Source: SYFY01 sp043719475 (lineage in GTDB: Bacteria > Pseudomonadota > Gammaproteobacteria > Pseudomonadales > Azotimanducaceae). From it: a stretch of DNA of 38,571 bases. The position numbers were made by a program, and so were the translations under genes. The stretch spans positions 1 through 38,571 of the forward strand of contig JAYSTS010000269.1 in the NCBI GenBank assembly GCA_043719475.1, read 5' to 3'. A model generated the notes under the pieces. That model was not told where the DNA came from. It saw only the letters and a list, made by a program, of their open reading frames with translations, and did not search any database. Each line of letters begins with the position of its first letter. Position 1 is the stretch's first letter. Shown here one piece after another: positions 8,625 to 15,233 of the stretch.

Positions 8625-9430
8625 GCATGCAACGACAGATTCCCTTCGAATTCGTGTATCAAATCAGCGCGCTGGTCATCTCCGTGATATTCGTCCATCT
8701 GATCTACGTGACGATGATCCGACCGAATGCAGAAGCAATTCTCCAGGAGAGCGCTGAACGCTCGGCTAAGGGAGAACCCTACGTTCAGGCTCCTTCGCTG
8801 TATGTCATATTAAGAGACTATGAGCAGGAGTCCTGTTTCATACTGATGTTCTGGGCGATTGCCATCATGGGTTATAAGGGACGGCAATCCTTGCATGAAC
8901 GTACGCTGCTCACCGAGGATCTCCTGCAGGTAACCGAGGGCACGAGTATCTTGCCGGAGGATGCGAGGCAGTACATTCGCCCGTTGCAGGCATTGACGCC
9001 TGACACCCAACAACTACTGGTTCCCCGGGCATTGCTGGCCGCCCTCCTTCGTTTCACTTCAACACGCAACGTTCATGATGTCGCTGAAGCCGTCAAGTCA
9101 GTCTGTGAAACCGAATCTGATCGCCTCGAAACAGAACTTTCCATGGTCCGGTACATCGCGTGGGCGATTCCTTCCATAGGATTCATCGGTACTGTACGTG
9201 GCATCGGTGATGCACTCAGCCAGGCCCACAAAGCAGTCGCAGGTGATATCTCGGGTGTCACGGCAAGCCTTGGTACCGCGTTCAATTCCACGCTGATCGC
9301 TTTGCTCATCAGCATGGTGATCATGTTCATGATGCACCAGCTGCAGCTTTTGCAGGAACGACTGGTACTGGAAACACAGTCGTACACCGATCTGCACCTC
9401 GTGCGTCATCTTCAGGTACGTGAGTCGTAA
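8621..9430 (+). CDS. MotA/TolQ/ExbB-family proton channel subunit
   Basis: A 269-residue inner-membrane protein of the family whose pentamers conduct protons and drive ExbD/TolR/MotB-type partners. Membrane segments are at about residues 12-32 and 71-84, and a pair at the C-terminal side (about 176-196 and 219-240). The two polar channel residues of the family are both present: Thr191 in PSIGFIGTVRGI (compare the GTVWGI of ExbB) and Thr224 in GTAFNSTLIALLI. Length and topology are closer to TolQ/ExbB than to flagellar MotA. Its usual partner gene, a small ExbD/TolR protein, is missing; two VWA proteins with an ExbD-like transmembrane start lie two genes downstream. That suggests they are the partners, which is inference. 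Confidence 0.88.
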   Translation: MSMQRQIPFEFVYQISALVISVIFVHLIYVTMIRPNAEAILQESAERSAKGEPYVQAPSLYVILRDYEQESCFILMFWAIAIMGYKGRQSLHERTLLTEDLLQVTEGTSILPEDARQYIRPLQALTPDTQQLLVPRALLAALLRFTSTRNVHDVAEAVKSVCETESDRLETELSMVRYIAWAIPSIGFIGTVRGIGDALSQAHKAVAGDISGVTASLGTAFNSTLIALLISMVIMFMMHQLQLLQERLVLETQSYTDLHLVRHLQVRES

Positions 9431-9434
9431 CACG

Positions 9435-10667
9435 ATGGCACAAATACTTGACCTCGACGACTGGACTCTCTCCCTGTATTCGGAGGGTGAGATGCGCTAC
9501 AGCGAACCAGCCGCCGCCCTGGATACCCGCGGCAATATCACATTCGGCCGAGCTGCCATGGCAGAGTCGCGAATCCAACCGCGACGTGTGAACTTGAGTT
9601 ATCTGTCACGGCTCAATGCGGAACCGCTGCCACAACCCTTCCAGAATGCTCGGAATCATGCAGACCTTCTGTACCACCATCTAGTCGCGGTCGTGCAAGC
9701 CCATCCATCGCTCAGACGTGATCCCGTGCTGGTGACCGTTCGCAGCGCAACGACTCCCGAACAATTGGGTCTGGTGCTTGGCATCGCTGAGCAGTGCGGC
9801 ATTCGAGTCGGCGCATTTGTCGATCGCAGCGTAGCCACCATTGCGAGTTATGGCGCCCGCCTCGTCCGAAGTGCTGAACACGTTGCGCTGGAATTCGGCG
9901 CCGTACAGGGTGAGCTCTGTCATGCGACGGTTACAAACGATGCATCACGCAGTCGACTCCGAGAATTTCCGGGACAAGGACTCAGTCAGATCCAGGACGG
10001 CTGGGTCAACATCATCGCCGACCACTTCATACGGTTCAGCCGCTTTGATCCCCTGCACGCCGCAACCACCGAACAGCAACTGTACGACACCGTGTATGCC
10101 TGGTTCGGAACTGGCGAGCCGCAAGGGGCCATTACTGTTGAGCATCAACGGGAAACGCGCCGAGTCGAAGTACAGGCCGATGAACTGCGTCGCAAGCTGC
10201 AGGAGCGGATCGGGCCGATGCTGACTGAATTGGCGGGCAGCGCCGCTATCTACCTGGGTCCGAATGCAAGCTCTACTCCCCTGCTCACGGCGCTGCTGCG
10301 GCAATCAGGATTCCTGGTTCATGTGCAAAGTCGCGCCCGAGTACTGCAGTATGTCGAACAACATGTCAGCGCACTGATTAACGCGGAAGAAGTACGGTTC
10401 CTGAGAACCCTGCCCCTGGTACCGGGACAGACATTCTTTGCCAATCCCCCGACCGCCGAACCTGCGACAGCTCAAACCTCGCGACCCACCGCACGAACGC
10501 TCGCGAAGTCGATTCCAGGGCGCCCAACACATGGGCTGCACAGTACGATCGCCTATCCCATTGGTAGCTCTGAATTGCCGGTGGATCTGGTCGGACCGGA
10601 GCCTAGGTCCGGGGTAACCCTCGACATTAATGGCCGATTGTTCACCCTGATCGAGGTGCGATCGTGA
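9435..10667 (+). CDS. Actin/Hsp70-fold (ASKHA) protein, probably cytoplasmic
   Basis: A 410-residue soluble protein with the motif order of the sugar kinase/Hsp70/actin superfamily. A phosphate-1-like start ILDLDDWTLSLYSEG lies at residues 4-18. A helix, IAEQCGIRVGAFVDRSVATI (about 117-136), matches the position of Hsp70's AAEAAGxxVxxxxxEPxAAA. A phosphate-2-like strand VALEFGAVQGELC is at about 152, and an adenosine-type motif AIYLGPNASSTPLLTALLRQ at about 271. The Gly-rich phosphate loops are weak (LDLDD in place of DLGTT, EFGAVQG in place of DLGGGT), so nucleotide hydrolysis is doubtful. The ATG at 9435 follows the channel gene by four bases; a GTG at 9420 would extend it by five codons. 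In the operon it is the only large protein without an export or membrane signal, and could be the cytoplasmic platform for the channel. Confidence 0.65.
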   Translation: MAQILDLDDWTLSLYSEGEMRYSEPAAALDTRGNITFGRAAMAESRIQPRRVNLSYLSRLNAEPLPQPFQNARNHADLLYHHLVAVVQAHPSLRRDPVLVTVRSATTPEQLGLVLGIAEQCGIRVGAFVDRSVATIASYGARLVRSAEHVALEFGAVQGELCHATVTNDASRSRLREFPGQGLSQIQDGWVNIIADHFIRFSRFDPLHAATTEQQLYDTVYAWFGTGEPQGAITVEHQRETRRVEVQADELRRKLQERIGPMLTELAGSAAIYLGPNASSTPLLTALLRQSGFLVHVQSRARVLQYVEQHVSALINAEEVRFLRTLPLVPGQTFFANPPTAEPATAQTSRPTARTLAKSIPGRPTHGLHSTIAYPIGSSELPVDLVGPEPRSGVTLDINGRLFTLIEVRS

Positions 10668-10684
10668 TGACAGGTTTTTGTTAG

Positions 10685-11773
10685 ATGGCGCGCAAGCGTG
10701 ACAACGTCATGTCGTCTCTGGCGTTTCTGGATGTCATGTCCTGCGGCTTTGGCGCAATCGTGCTGGTTTTCCTGATCATGAATCACACAACGTCGCGTGA
10801 TGGAAAGATCGTGAACCAGGATCTATACGCAGAACTGCGAATGCTCGATTACCAGGTGCAACAGGGAGAGCGTGAACTGGCAGAGCTGGCCACCAAGGTC
10901 GACGACCGCCGCCGCAAGATCGATGCTGCCGATAAGCGACTCCAGGCTGATGAAGAAGCACTGGACCAAGAAGCGGAATCGAAGACCAAGGACCCGGAAG
11001 AGGCCGCTGCCGAGGAGCCGACGCTCGCTGAATTGAAAGCGGATGTCGAAGCACGCGAACAGGACGTCAAACGGATGCGCGCGGCGGAACAGGGTAATGA
11101 AGGTGGCCGAGTGCTGCGCATCGAAGGAGAAGGCAATCGTCAGTACCTGACGGGCCTGCGTATCGGCGGGCGTCACATCGTGATCGCCATCGATGGCTCG
11201 GCGAGCATGCTGGATGAGTCCATCGTCAATGTACTGCGACGGCGTTATCAGACGGATGCGCAGAAACGAAAGGCACCAAAGTGGGATCGTGCTATACGAA
11301 CAGTCGATTGGGTCGCGGCACAGTTGCCGCTCGATGCCAACTTCCAGATCGTGGTCTTCAACAATGAGTCAACCTCCCTGTCCACGCCGGGCTCGTTCGG
11401 ATGGACACCGGTTGGTGATGGTAACCAGCTTCGCAAGAGCCTTGAAGCGTTGCGCCAACATATTCCCAACGAAGGGACCAGTCTCGAGAACCTGTTCGTT
11501 CCTCTGCGCTCCATGATGCCGATGCCTGACAACGTCTACCTGTTGACCGATTCCCTGCCCACTCAAGGGGCGCAGAAACCGCGCAGTGCAACGATCACCG
11601 GCAAGGATCGACTGGACCTGTTTCGCGAGGCTCGCGTCAAGATGCCGAATAACATTCCGATCAACGTGATCATGTTTCCCATGGAGGGTGATCCTTTTGC
11701 AGCGGGAGCATTCTGGAATCTGGCCCGTTCATCGGGCGGTGCTTTCCTCTCGCCTTCGAAGGACTGGCCGTGA
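10685..11773 (+). CDS. Membrane-anchored VWA protein with ExbD-like transmembrane start (first of two)
   Basis: A 362-residue protein with a very short basic N-terminus, one membrane helix beginning SLAFLDVMSCGFGAIVLVFL (residues 11-30), an acidic/basic coiled coil (about 45-135) and a von Willebrand A domain (about 160-362). The metal site is intact: D170-G-S172-A-S174, Thr265 in NEGTSLENL and Asp289 in YLLTDS. The FLDVM sequence at the start of the helix resembles the FIDVM of ExbD, whose Asp is essential for proton-driven work, and puts Asp16 at the equivalent place. Paired with the TolQ/ExbB-like gene upstream, this protein is a good candidate for the moving partner, with the VWA domain in the periplasm. 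Its stop overlaps the next gene's GTG start by four bases. Confidence 0.8.
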   Translation: MARKRDNVMSSLAFLDVMSCGFGAIVLVFLIMNHTTSRDGKIVNQDLYAELRMLDYQVQQGERELAELATKVDDRRRKIDAADKRLQADEEALDQEAESKTKDPEEAAAEEPTLAELKADVEAREQDVKRMRAAEQGNEGGRVLRIEGEGNRQYLTGLRIGGRHIVIAIDGSASMLDESIVNVLRRRYQTDAQKRKAPKWDRAIRTVDWVAAQLPLDANFQIVVFNNESTSLSTPGSFGWTPVGDGNQLRKSLEALRQHIPNEGTSLENLFVPLRSMMPMPDNVYLLTDSLPTQGAQKPRSATITGKDRLDLFREARVKMPNNIPINVIMFPMEGDPFAAGAFWNLARSSGGAFLSPSKDWP

Positions 11774-12762
11774 GCCGTCGACAACGTCGCGTGGCACCAG
11801 AAACGTCGCTGGCGTTTCTCGACGTCATCTGTTGCGGCTTCGGCGCGATCATCCTGTTGCTGATGATCACCAAAGTCACCGAACCCGTAGTTCTGGAGCA
11901 AAGTGCCATTGATCTCGAGGGGCAGGTCGCCCAGCGGGAAAACGCCGTATTCGAGATTCGTGGGCAGGTCGAAGAACTGACCCGACAACTCAATCTGTCG
12001 GAGGCCACCCTGGCTGACAAGCTGCGCATGCTGGCGGCGTTGCGCATCAGCATCACCAGATTCAAGGGCGAACACCTCGCCACCGAAGCCACGCTCGATG
12101 AAGAACTCAAGGCACGACAGAAACTCGCGTCCATCAAACAATCATTGACCGACGAGATGGAGCGGCTACTGGGCGCCGGTTTTACACCTCAGAACGATCT
12201 GGTCGGTGGCATTACCGTGGACAGTGAATACGTCATTTTTGTCATCGACACTTCAGGCAGCATGCAGAGCATGGCCTGGCCAATGGTCATACGAAAGGTG
12301 CAAGAGGCGCTTGCGGTCTATCCCAATCTGAAAGGTATTCAGGTGATGAGTGACGAGGGCGATTACATGTTTCCGGGGTTTGCCGGGCAGTGGATTCCGG
12401 ACAGTCCAGCCAGACGCCAAAGCATCATCTCGACCCTACGCACCTGGGCGCCGTTTTCCAACTCCAGTCCGGTTGAGGGCGTACAGGCAGCGATCGACGA
12501 TTTTTTTGCCTCGGACAAACGGATCAGTCTTTATGTCATGGGCGATGACTTCACCGGAGAGTCCATCGAATCGATCGTCGATGAAGTCGATGCCATCAAC
12601 AGTCAGGAAAATGGCGACCGTCGCCGCGTTCGCATCAACGCGATCGGCTTTCCGGTTTATGTTGACCGGCCAAACATCCGTACCTATCGGTTTGCTGCCA
12701 TGATGCGAGAACTCGCTTGGCGCAATGAAGGCACTTTTGTCGGCCTGGCGGAATTGCAGTAG
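11770..12762 (+). CDS. Membrane-anchored VWA protein with ExbD-like transmembrane start (second of two)
   Basis: A 330-residue paralogue of the preceding protein with the same layout. A basic N-terminus is followed by a membrane helix that opens SLAFLDVICCGFGAIILLLM (residues 13-32, Asp18 at the ExbD-like position), a coiled coil at about 45-135 and a VWA domain at about 150-330. The metal site reads D160-T-S162-G-S164, with Asp259 in YVMGDDF. The start is GTG, overlapping the first VWA gene by four bases. The two proteins share the helix motif closely but their VWA domains differ widely, so they more likely form a hetero-pair than two copies of one part. This would fit a 5:2 channel-partner arrangement with one of each, which is inference. 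Confidence 0.8.
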   Translation: MSRRQRRVAPETSLAFLDVICCGFGAIILLLMITKVTEPVVLEQSAIDLEGQVAQRENAVFEIRGQVEELTRQLNLSEATLADKLRMLAALRISITRFKGEHLATEATLDEELKARQKLASIKQSLTDEMERLLGAGFTPQNDLVGGITVDSEYVIFVIDTSGSMQSMAWPMVIRKVQEALAVYPNLKGIQVMSDEGDYMFPGFAGQWIPDSPARRQSIISTLRTWAPFSNSSPVEGVQAAIDDFFASDKRISLYVMGDDFTGESIESIVDEVDAINSQENGDRRRVRINAIGFPVYVDRPNIRTYRFAAMMRELAWRNEGTFVGLAELQ

Positions 12763-12798
12763 ATTGGAAACCCACATGCGTAAGCGGATGACATCTGA

Positions 12799-13416
12799 AT
12801 GATCAACTCACCCCGCTTTGCACGTGGATGGATGTTTGTGCTGCTGGCACTGGGCGCGTGTGCCTCCCCAAAGATTTCCATGGAAGGCGACTTCCCCGTC
12901 CCACTGGTCAACCCCTACCCGGTCACGGTCGGCTGGGTGCTTGATGAAAAGCTCCTGTCATACACCCACAGCGAAAAAGTCAATCGTGGCAGCGATTGGG
13001 TCATCAAGGTTGGTGCAGTGCAGCAGGGGATGTTCGATAGCTTGTCCAAAGGCATGTTCAAGGAACACGTCTTTCTGAAGGAAGAAAAAGCCGAGCCACC
13101 GGTAAAAATCATCTTCGTGCCATCCATAGAAGAGTTACAGTTTTCAACGCCTTCGCAGACTCGCTCGAAGTACTTCGAAGTGTGGATCAAATACAAGTTC
13201 AAACTGCTGAATGCTGACGGTTCACTGCGGGGAGAGTTTCCGTTGACCGCTTATGGCAAGGCTCACACGCAGAACTACTCGGTAAATACCACGTCATCTG
13301 CGCTCGAAGAGGCTACCAATGCAGCCTGCCGGGACGCGATGGCGTTTTTTGCACTGCAATTCCGAACGCTACCGCCAGTCAAGACCTGGCTCGATGAAGA
13401 AGGCCTGGGGGGGTGA
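12799..13416 (+). CDS. Predicted lipoprotein of unknown function
   Basis: A 205-residue protein with a short signal (MINSPRFARGWMFVLLALGAC) and a lipobox LGAC at Cys21. The mature part is a mix of beta strands and helices, with EVWIKYKFKLLNADGSLRGE and FPLTAYGKA. The central pattern, a strand-rich segment followed by a helix with AACRDAMAFFALQF, is reminiscent of small lipoproteins that help outer-membrane machines, but I cannot assign a family. It lies 36 bases after the second VWA gene and two bases before the next lipoprotein gene, so it is part of the operon. Confidence 0.7.
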   Translation: MINSPRFARGWMFVLLALGACASPKISMEGDFPVPLVNPYPVTVGWVLDEKLLSYTHSEKVNRGSDWVIKVGAVQQGMFDSLSKGMFKEHVFLKEEKAEPPVKIIFVPSIEELQFSTPSQTRSKYFEVWIKYKFKLLNADGSLRGEFPLTAYGKAHTQNYSVNTTSSALEEATNAACRDAMAFFALQFRTLPPVKTWLDEEGLGG

Positions 13417-13418
13417 AC

Positions 13419-14081
13419 ATGTCCGTGATCATTCGGCTACTGGCAGTTGCGCTAACGGTTGCGTTTTGCGGTGGGTGTGTGACGGCGCGGGTTGAAGAAA
13501 TTCGCGAAGGCCATACCGAGATGGCCGCTGGCGATACGGTCGCGGTGCTGGGACGACGCGATCGACCCAGTGCCGCTGAAACCGAACTCGATTTCGTTGA
13601 CTGTGTTTCGAAGAACATGGGTGGCAGCGATGGCGTTTCCGTCATCCCGGATCGAACCTTTCGCGACACCCTCTTTCCGTGGTTCGAGCCCCGCACTGCA
13701 CCAGTTAACACCCGTGACCTGCCAGACCTCATCGGTCACCCGACTTTTATCGAACGGCTCGACAGCATCGGCATCAAGTACGTGGTCTGGATCGAAGGCT
13801 CAACACGTCGGACTGACTCGGCGGGCTCCATGAGCTGTACGGTTTCACCAGCGGGTGGAGGATGCTTCGGATTCCTCACCTGGGAGAACGACTCGGAGTA
13901 CGAAGCGTCGATCTGGGATCTCAAACAGCGTCGCACCGTGGGCAAAGTCAGTTCGGATGCCGTCGGCACGTCGTACATGCCCGCGTTGATCGTGCCGGTA
14001 CCGATCATCGCGCGGGTCAAGAACTCTGCCTGTACTTCCCTGGCGGACCAGTTGAAGACATTCCTGACGACCGATTCCTGA
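13419..14081 (+). CDS. Predicted lipoprotein, last gene of the envelope operon
   Basis: A 220-residue protein beginning MSVIIRLLAVALTVAFCGGC, with Cys20 as the likely lipidation site; the residue three before it is also Cys, an uncommon lipobox. I prefer the ATG at 13419, preceded by a G-rich ribosome-binding stretch (GGGGGG), over the GTG at 13413. Notable pieces are IGIKYVVWIEGSTR, a Cys-containing loop CTVSPAGGGCFGFLTWEN that may hold a disulfide, and PALIVPVPIIARVKNSACTSL near the end. The closing region looks like small periplasm-facing lipoproteins that occur widely as hypotheticals. Function unknown. REP-like palindromes follow directly and may end the transcript. Confidence 0.7.
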   Translation: MSVIIRLLAVALTVAFCGGCVTARVEEIREGHTEMAAGDTVAVLGRRDRPSAAETELDFVDCVSKNMGGSDGVSVIPDRTFRDTLFPWFEPRTAPVNTRDLPDLIGHPTFIERLDSIGIKYVVWIEGSTRRTDSAGSMSCTVSPAGGGCFGFLTWENDSEYEASIWDLKQRRTVGKVSSDAVGTSYMPALIVPVPIIARVKNSACTSLADQLKTFLTTDS

Positions 14082-14280
14082 TCGGGATCATCCCAACAAT
14101 CGCGGTCTGGAGACCGCTCCCACAAGAGACCACTCCCACCAGGAGACCACAAAGTCACGATACCCAATGTCTGTGGGAGACCGCACAAAGTCACGATACC
14201 CAATGTTTGTGGGAGCGATCTCCTGATCGCGATCTTCGATGACACCGACAATCGCGGTCGGGAGACCGCTCCCACCAAAA
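14082..14280. repeat. Cluster of REP-like palindromes and a 23-bp direct repeat
   Basis: This intergenic stretch is built of repetitive extragenic palindrome-like units. Two perfect hairpins, GCGGTC-TGGA-GACCGC at 14102-14117 and GCGGTC-GGGA-GACCGC at 14254-14269, are each preceded by ATC or AATC and followed by TCCCAC. A diverged unit (GGGAGCGATCTCCTGATCGC) lies at 14211-14230. Between them a 23-base sequence containing AAGTCACGATACCCAATGT is repeated exactly at 14148-14170 and 14184-14206. REP units of this kind are scattered through many gammaproteobacterial genomes and are usually moved by a RAYT transposase elsewhere. Here they lie between the convergent ends of the lipoprotein and methyltransferase genes. 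Confidence 0.75.
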
Positions 14281-14366
14281 GACCGCTGAAATCGTCAGAC
14301 TGTGTTGGTTGCGCGTCTGCAGCTTTAACGATTATTGTCGAATCAAGGCTGGGAGCATCACAACGA

Positions 14367-14996
14367 TCAGGATGGACGCATCTCCACAACCTCACCTTCA
14401 AATCGTTCAGGCTCAACGGCGTACCACTCGGCCAATGAGACCTTGTGCTTGCCGTTGCACAGATCGCACATTTCATAAAAGGTTGGCCGGCCCGGATCGG
14501 CGAAGATTATTCGCTTGACGCCTGCATCGAAGGCCCGGTCCACCATCTTGGCCAGTGGTTTCACCAGTTCGTCCCAGAAGCAGATATCTGAGCCAACGAC
14601 GATATCGAACTCGCCCAGCTCTTCGGTGGTGATCTTCTTGAAGCTCTTGATCAGCGGAGCGATCTCGACATTGTTGAGCTCCGCCAGCACATTCATGTAG
14701 GGAAAGACTTCCTTGTCGATATCCAGTGCGGTGACCTTGCCATTGAAACGCGAGGCACAAAATATCGACAAAGGTCCCCACCCACTGCCAACTTCCAGGA
14801 CGCGGGAGCGGGTCGGAATCGGTCGATGCTGAAGATAGTCCATAACCAGATAACTGGAGTGCCATGGACGGTGGCCATGCACAGATGGCTGATACCGCTT
14901 TTTCATTTGCCGGATCAGCTTGTGTTTGTTTTCCAGCAGGTAGATGCCATAGGCCTGATAGAGATACGGTTCGGGAGAACGTTCGAGTTTAGGCAT
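14367..14996 (-). CDS. Class I SAM-dependent methyltransferase, METTL21-like
   Basis: A 209-residue soluble protein with a Rossmann-type SAM-binding fold. Motif I is RVLEVGSGWGPLSIFCASRF at about residues 65-84, followed by the acidic end of strand two (VTALDID) that binds the ribose of SAM. A later strand reads FDIVVGSDICFWDELVKPL, in the place where protein-Lys methyltransferases of the METTL21/Methyltransf_16 group have their D-x-x-Y type motif. The N-terminal extension (about 60 residues, with YLLENKHKLIRQMKKRY) is characteristic of a bacterial branch I cannot name. The gene stands alone, converging with the envelope operon and diverging from suf. Substrate unknown. Confidence 0.8.
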   Translation of the reverse strand: MPKLERSPEPYLYQAYGIYLLENKHKLIRQMKKRYQPSVHGHRPWHSSYLVMDYLQHRPIPTRSRVLEVGSGWGPLSIFCASRFNGKVTALDIDKEVFPYMNVLAELNNVEIAPLIKSFKKITTEELGEFDIVVGSDICFWDELVKPLAKMVDRAFDAGVKRIIFADPGRPTFYEMCDLCNGKHKVSLAEWYAVEPERFEGEVVEMRPS

Positions 14997-15157
14997 GTTG
15001 AGTAGAGGTGTGTCCTTTAAGAATCAGGCGCGAGATGTCTTCATGGCGCGCGAAAGCCGCGCAGTGTAGCAAGGCGCCTGAATCGAATCGCTGCAAAATA
15101 TCATCTGGAACGGGACTGCAAATATAGACACTCTGGCTCAGCCCGTGCCTGATGCTT

Positions 15158-15182
15158 AATGTTGACTAAAACACTCGGGTAT
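15158..15182 (+). promoter_or_regulatory. IscR type 1-like operator upstream of sufB
   Basis: The core reads GTTGACTAAAACACTCGGGT with AAT before it and AT after it. Against the E. coli IscR type 1 consensus as I remember it (ATASYYGACTAWWWYAGTCRRRTAT) I count 22 of 25 positions matching. A TTGACT that can act as a -35 box lies inside it, as in iscR-controlled promoters where the Fe-S form of IscR represses. A TAAACT further down (15198) is a possible -10 but the spacing from TTGACT is too long, so the promoter itself is not settled. The site lies 52 bases before the sufB start. Confidence 0.6.
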
Positions 15183-15233
15183 TCGGGTCACTTAAGCTAA
15201 ACTCTGCGCCACAATTGATGAGTTTTTTTCTGC

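Noticed and set aside
14148..14206. Two exact 23-bp repeats with a short spacer, as in a minimal CRISPR array
   Set aside because: Only two copies, a spacer of 13 bases, no cas genes, and the units are mixed with REP-like hairpins.
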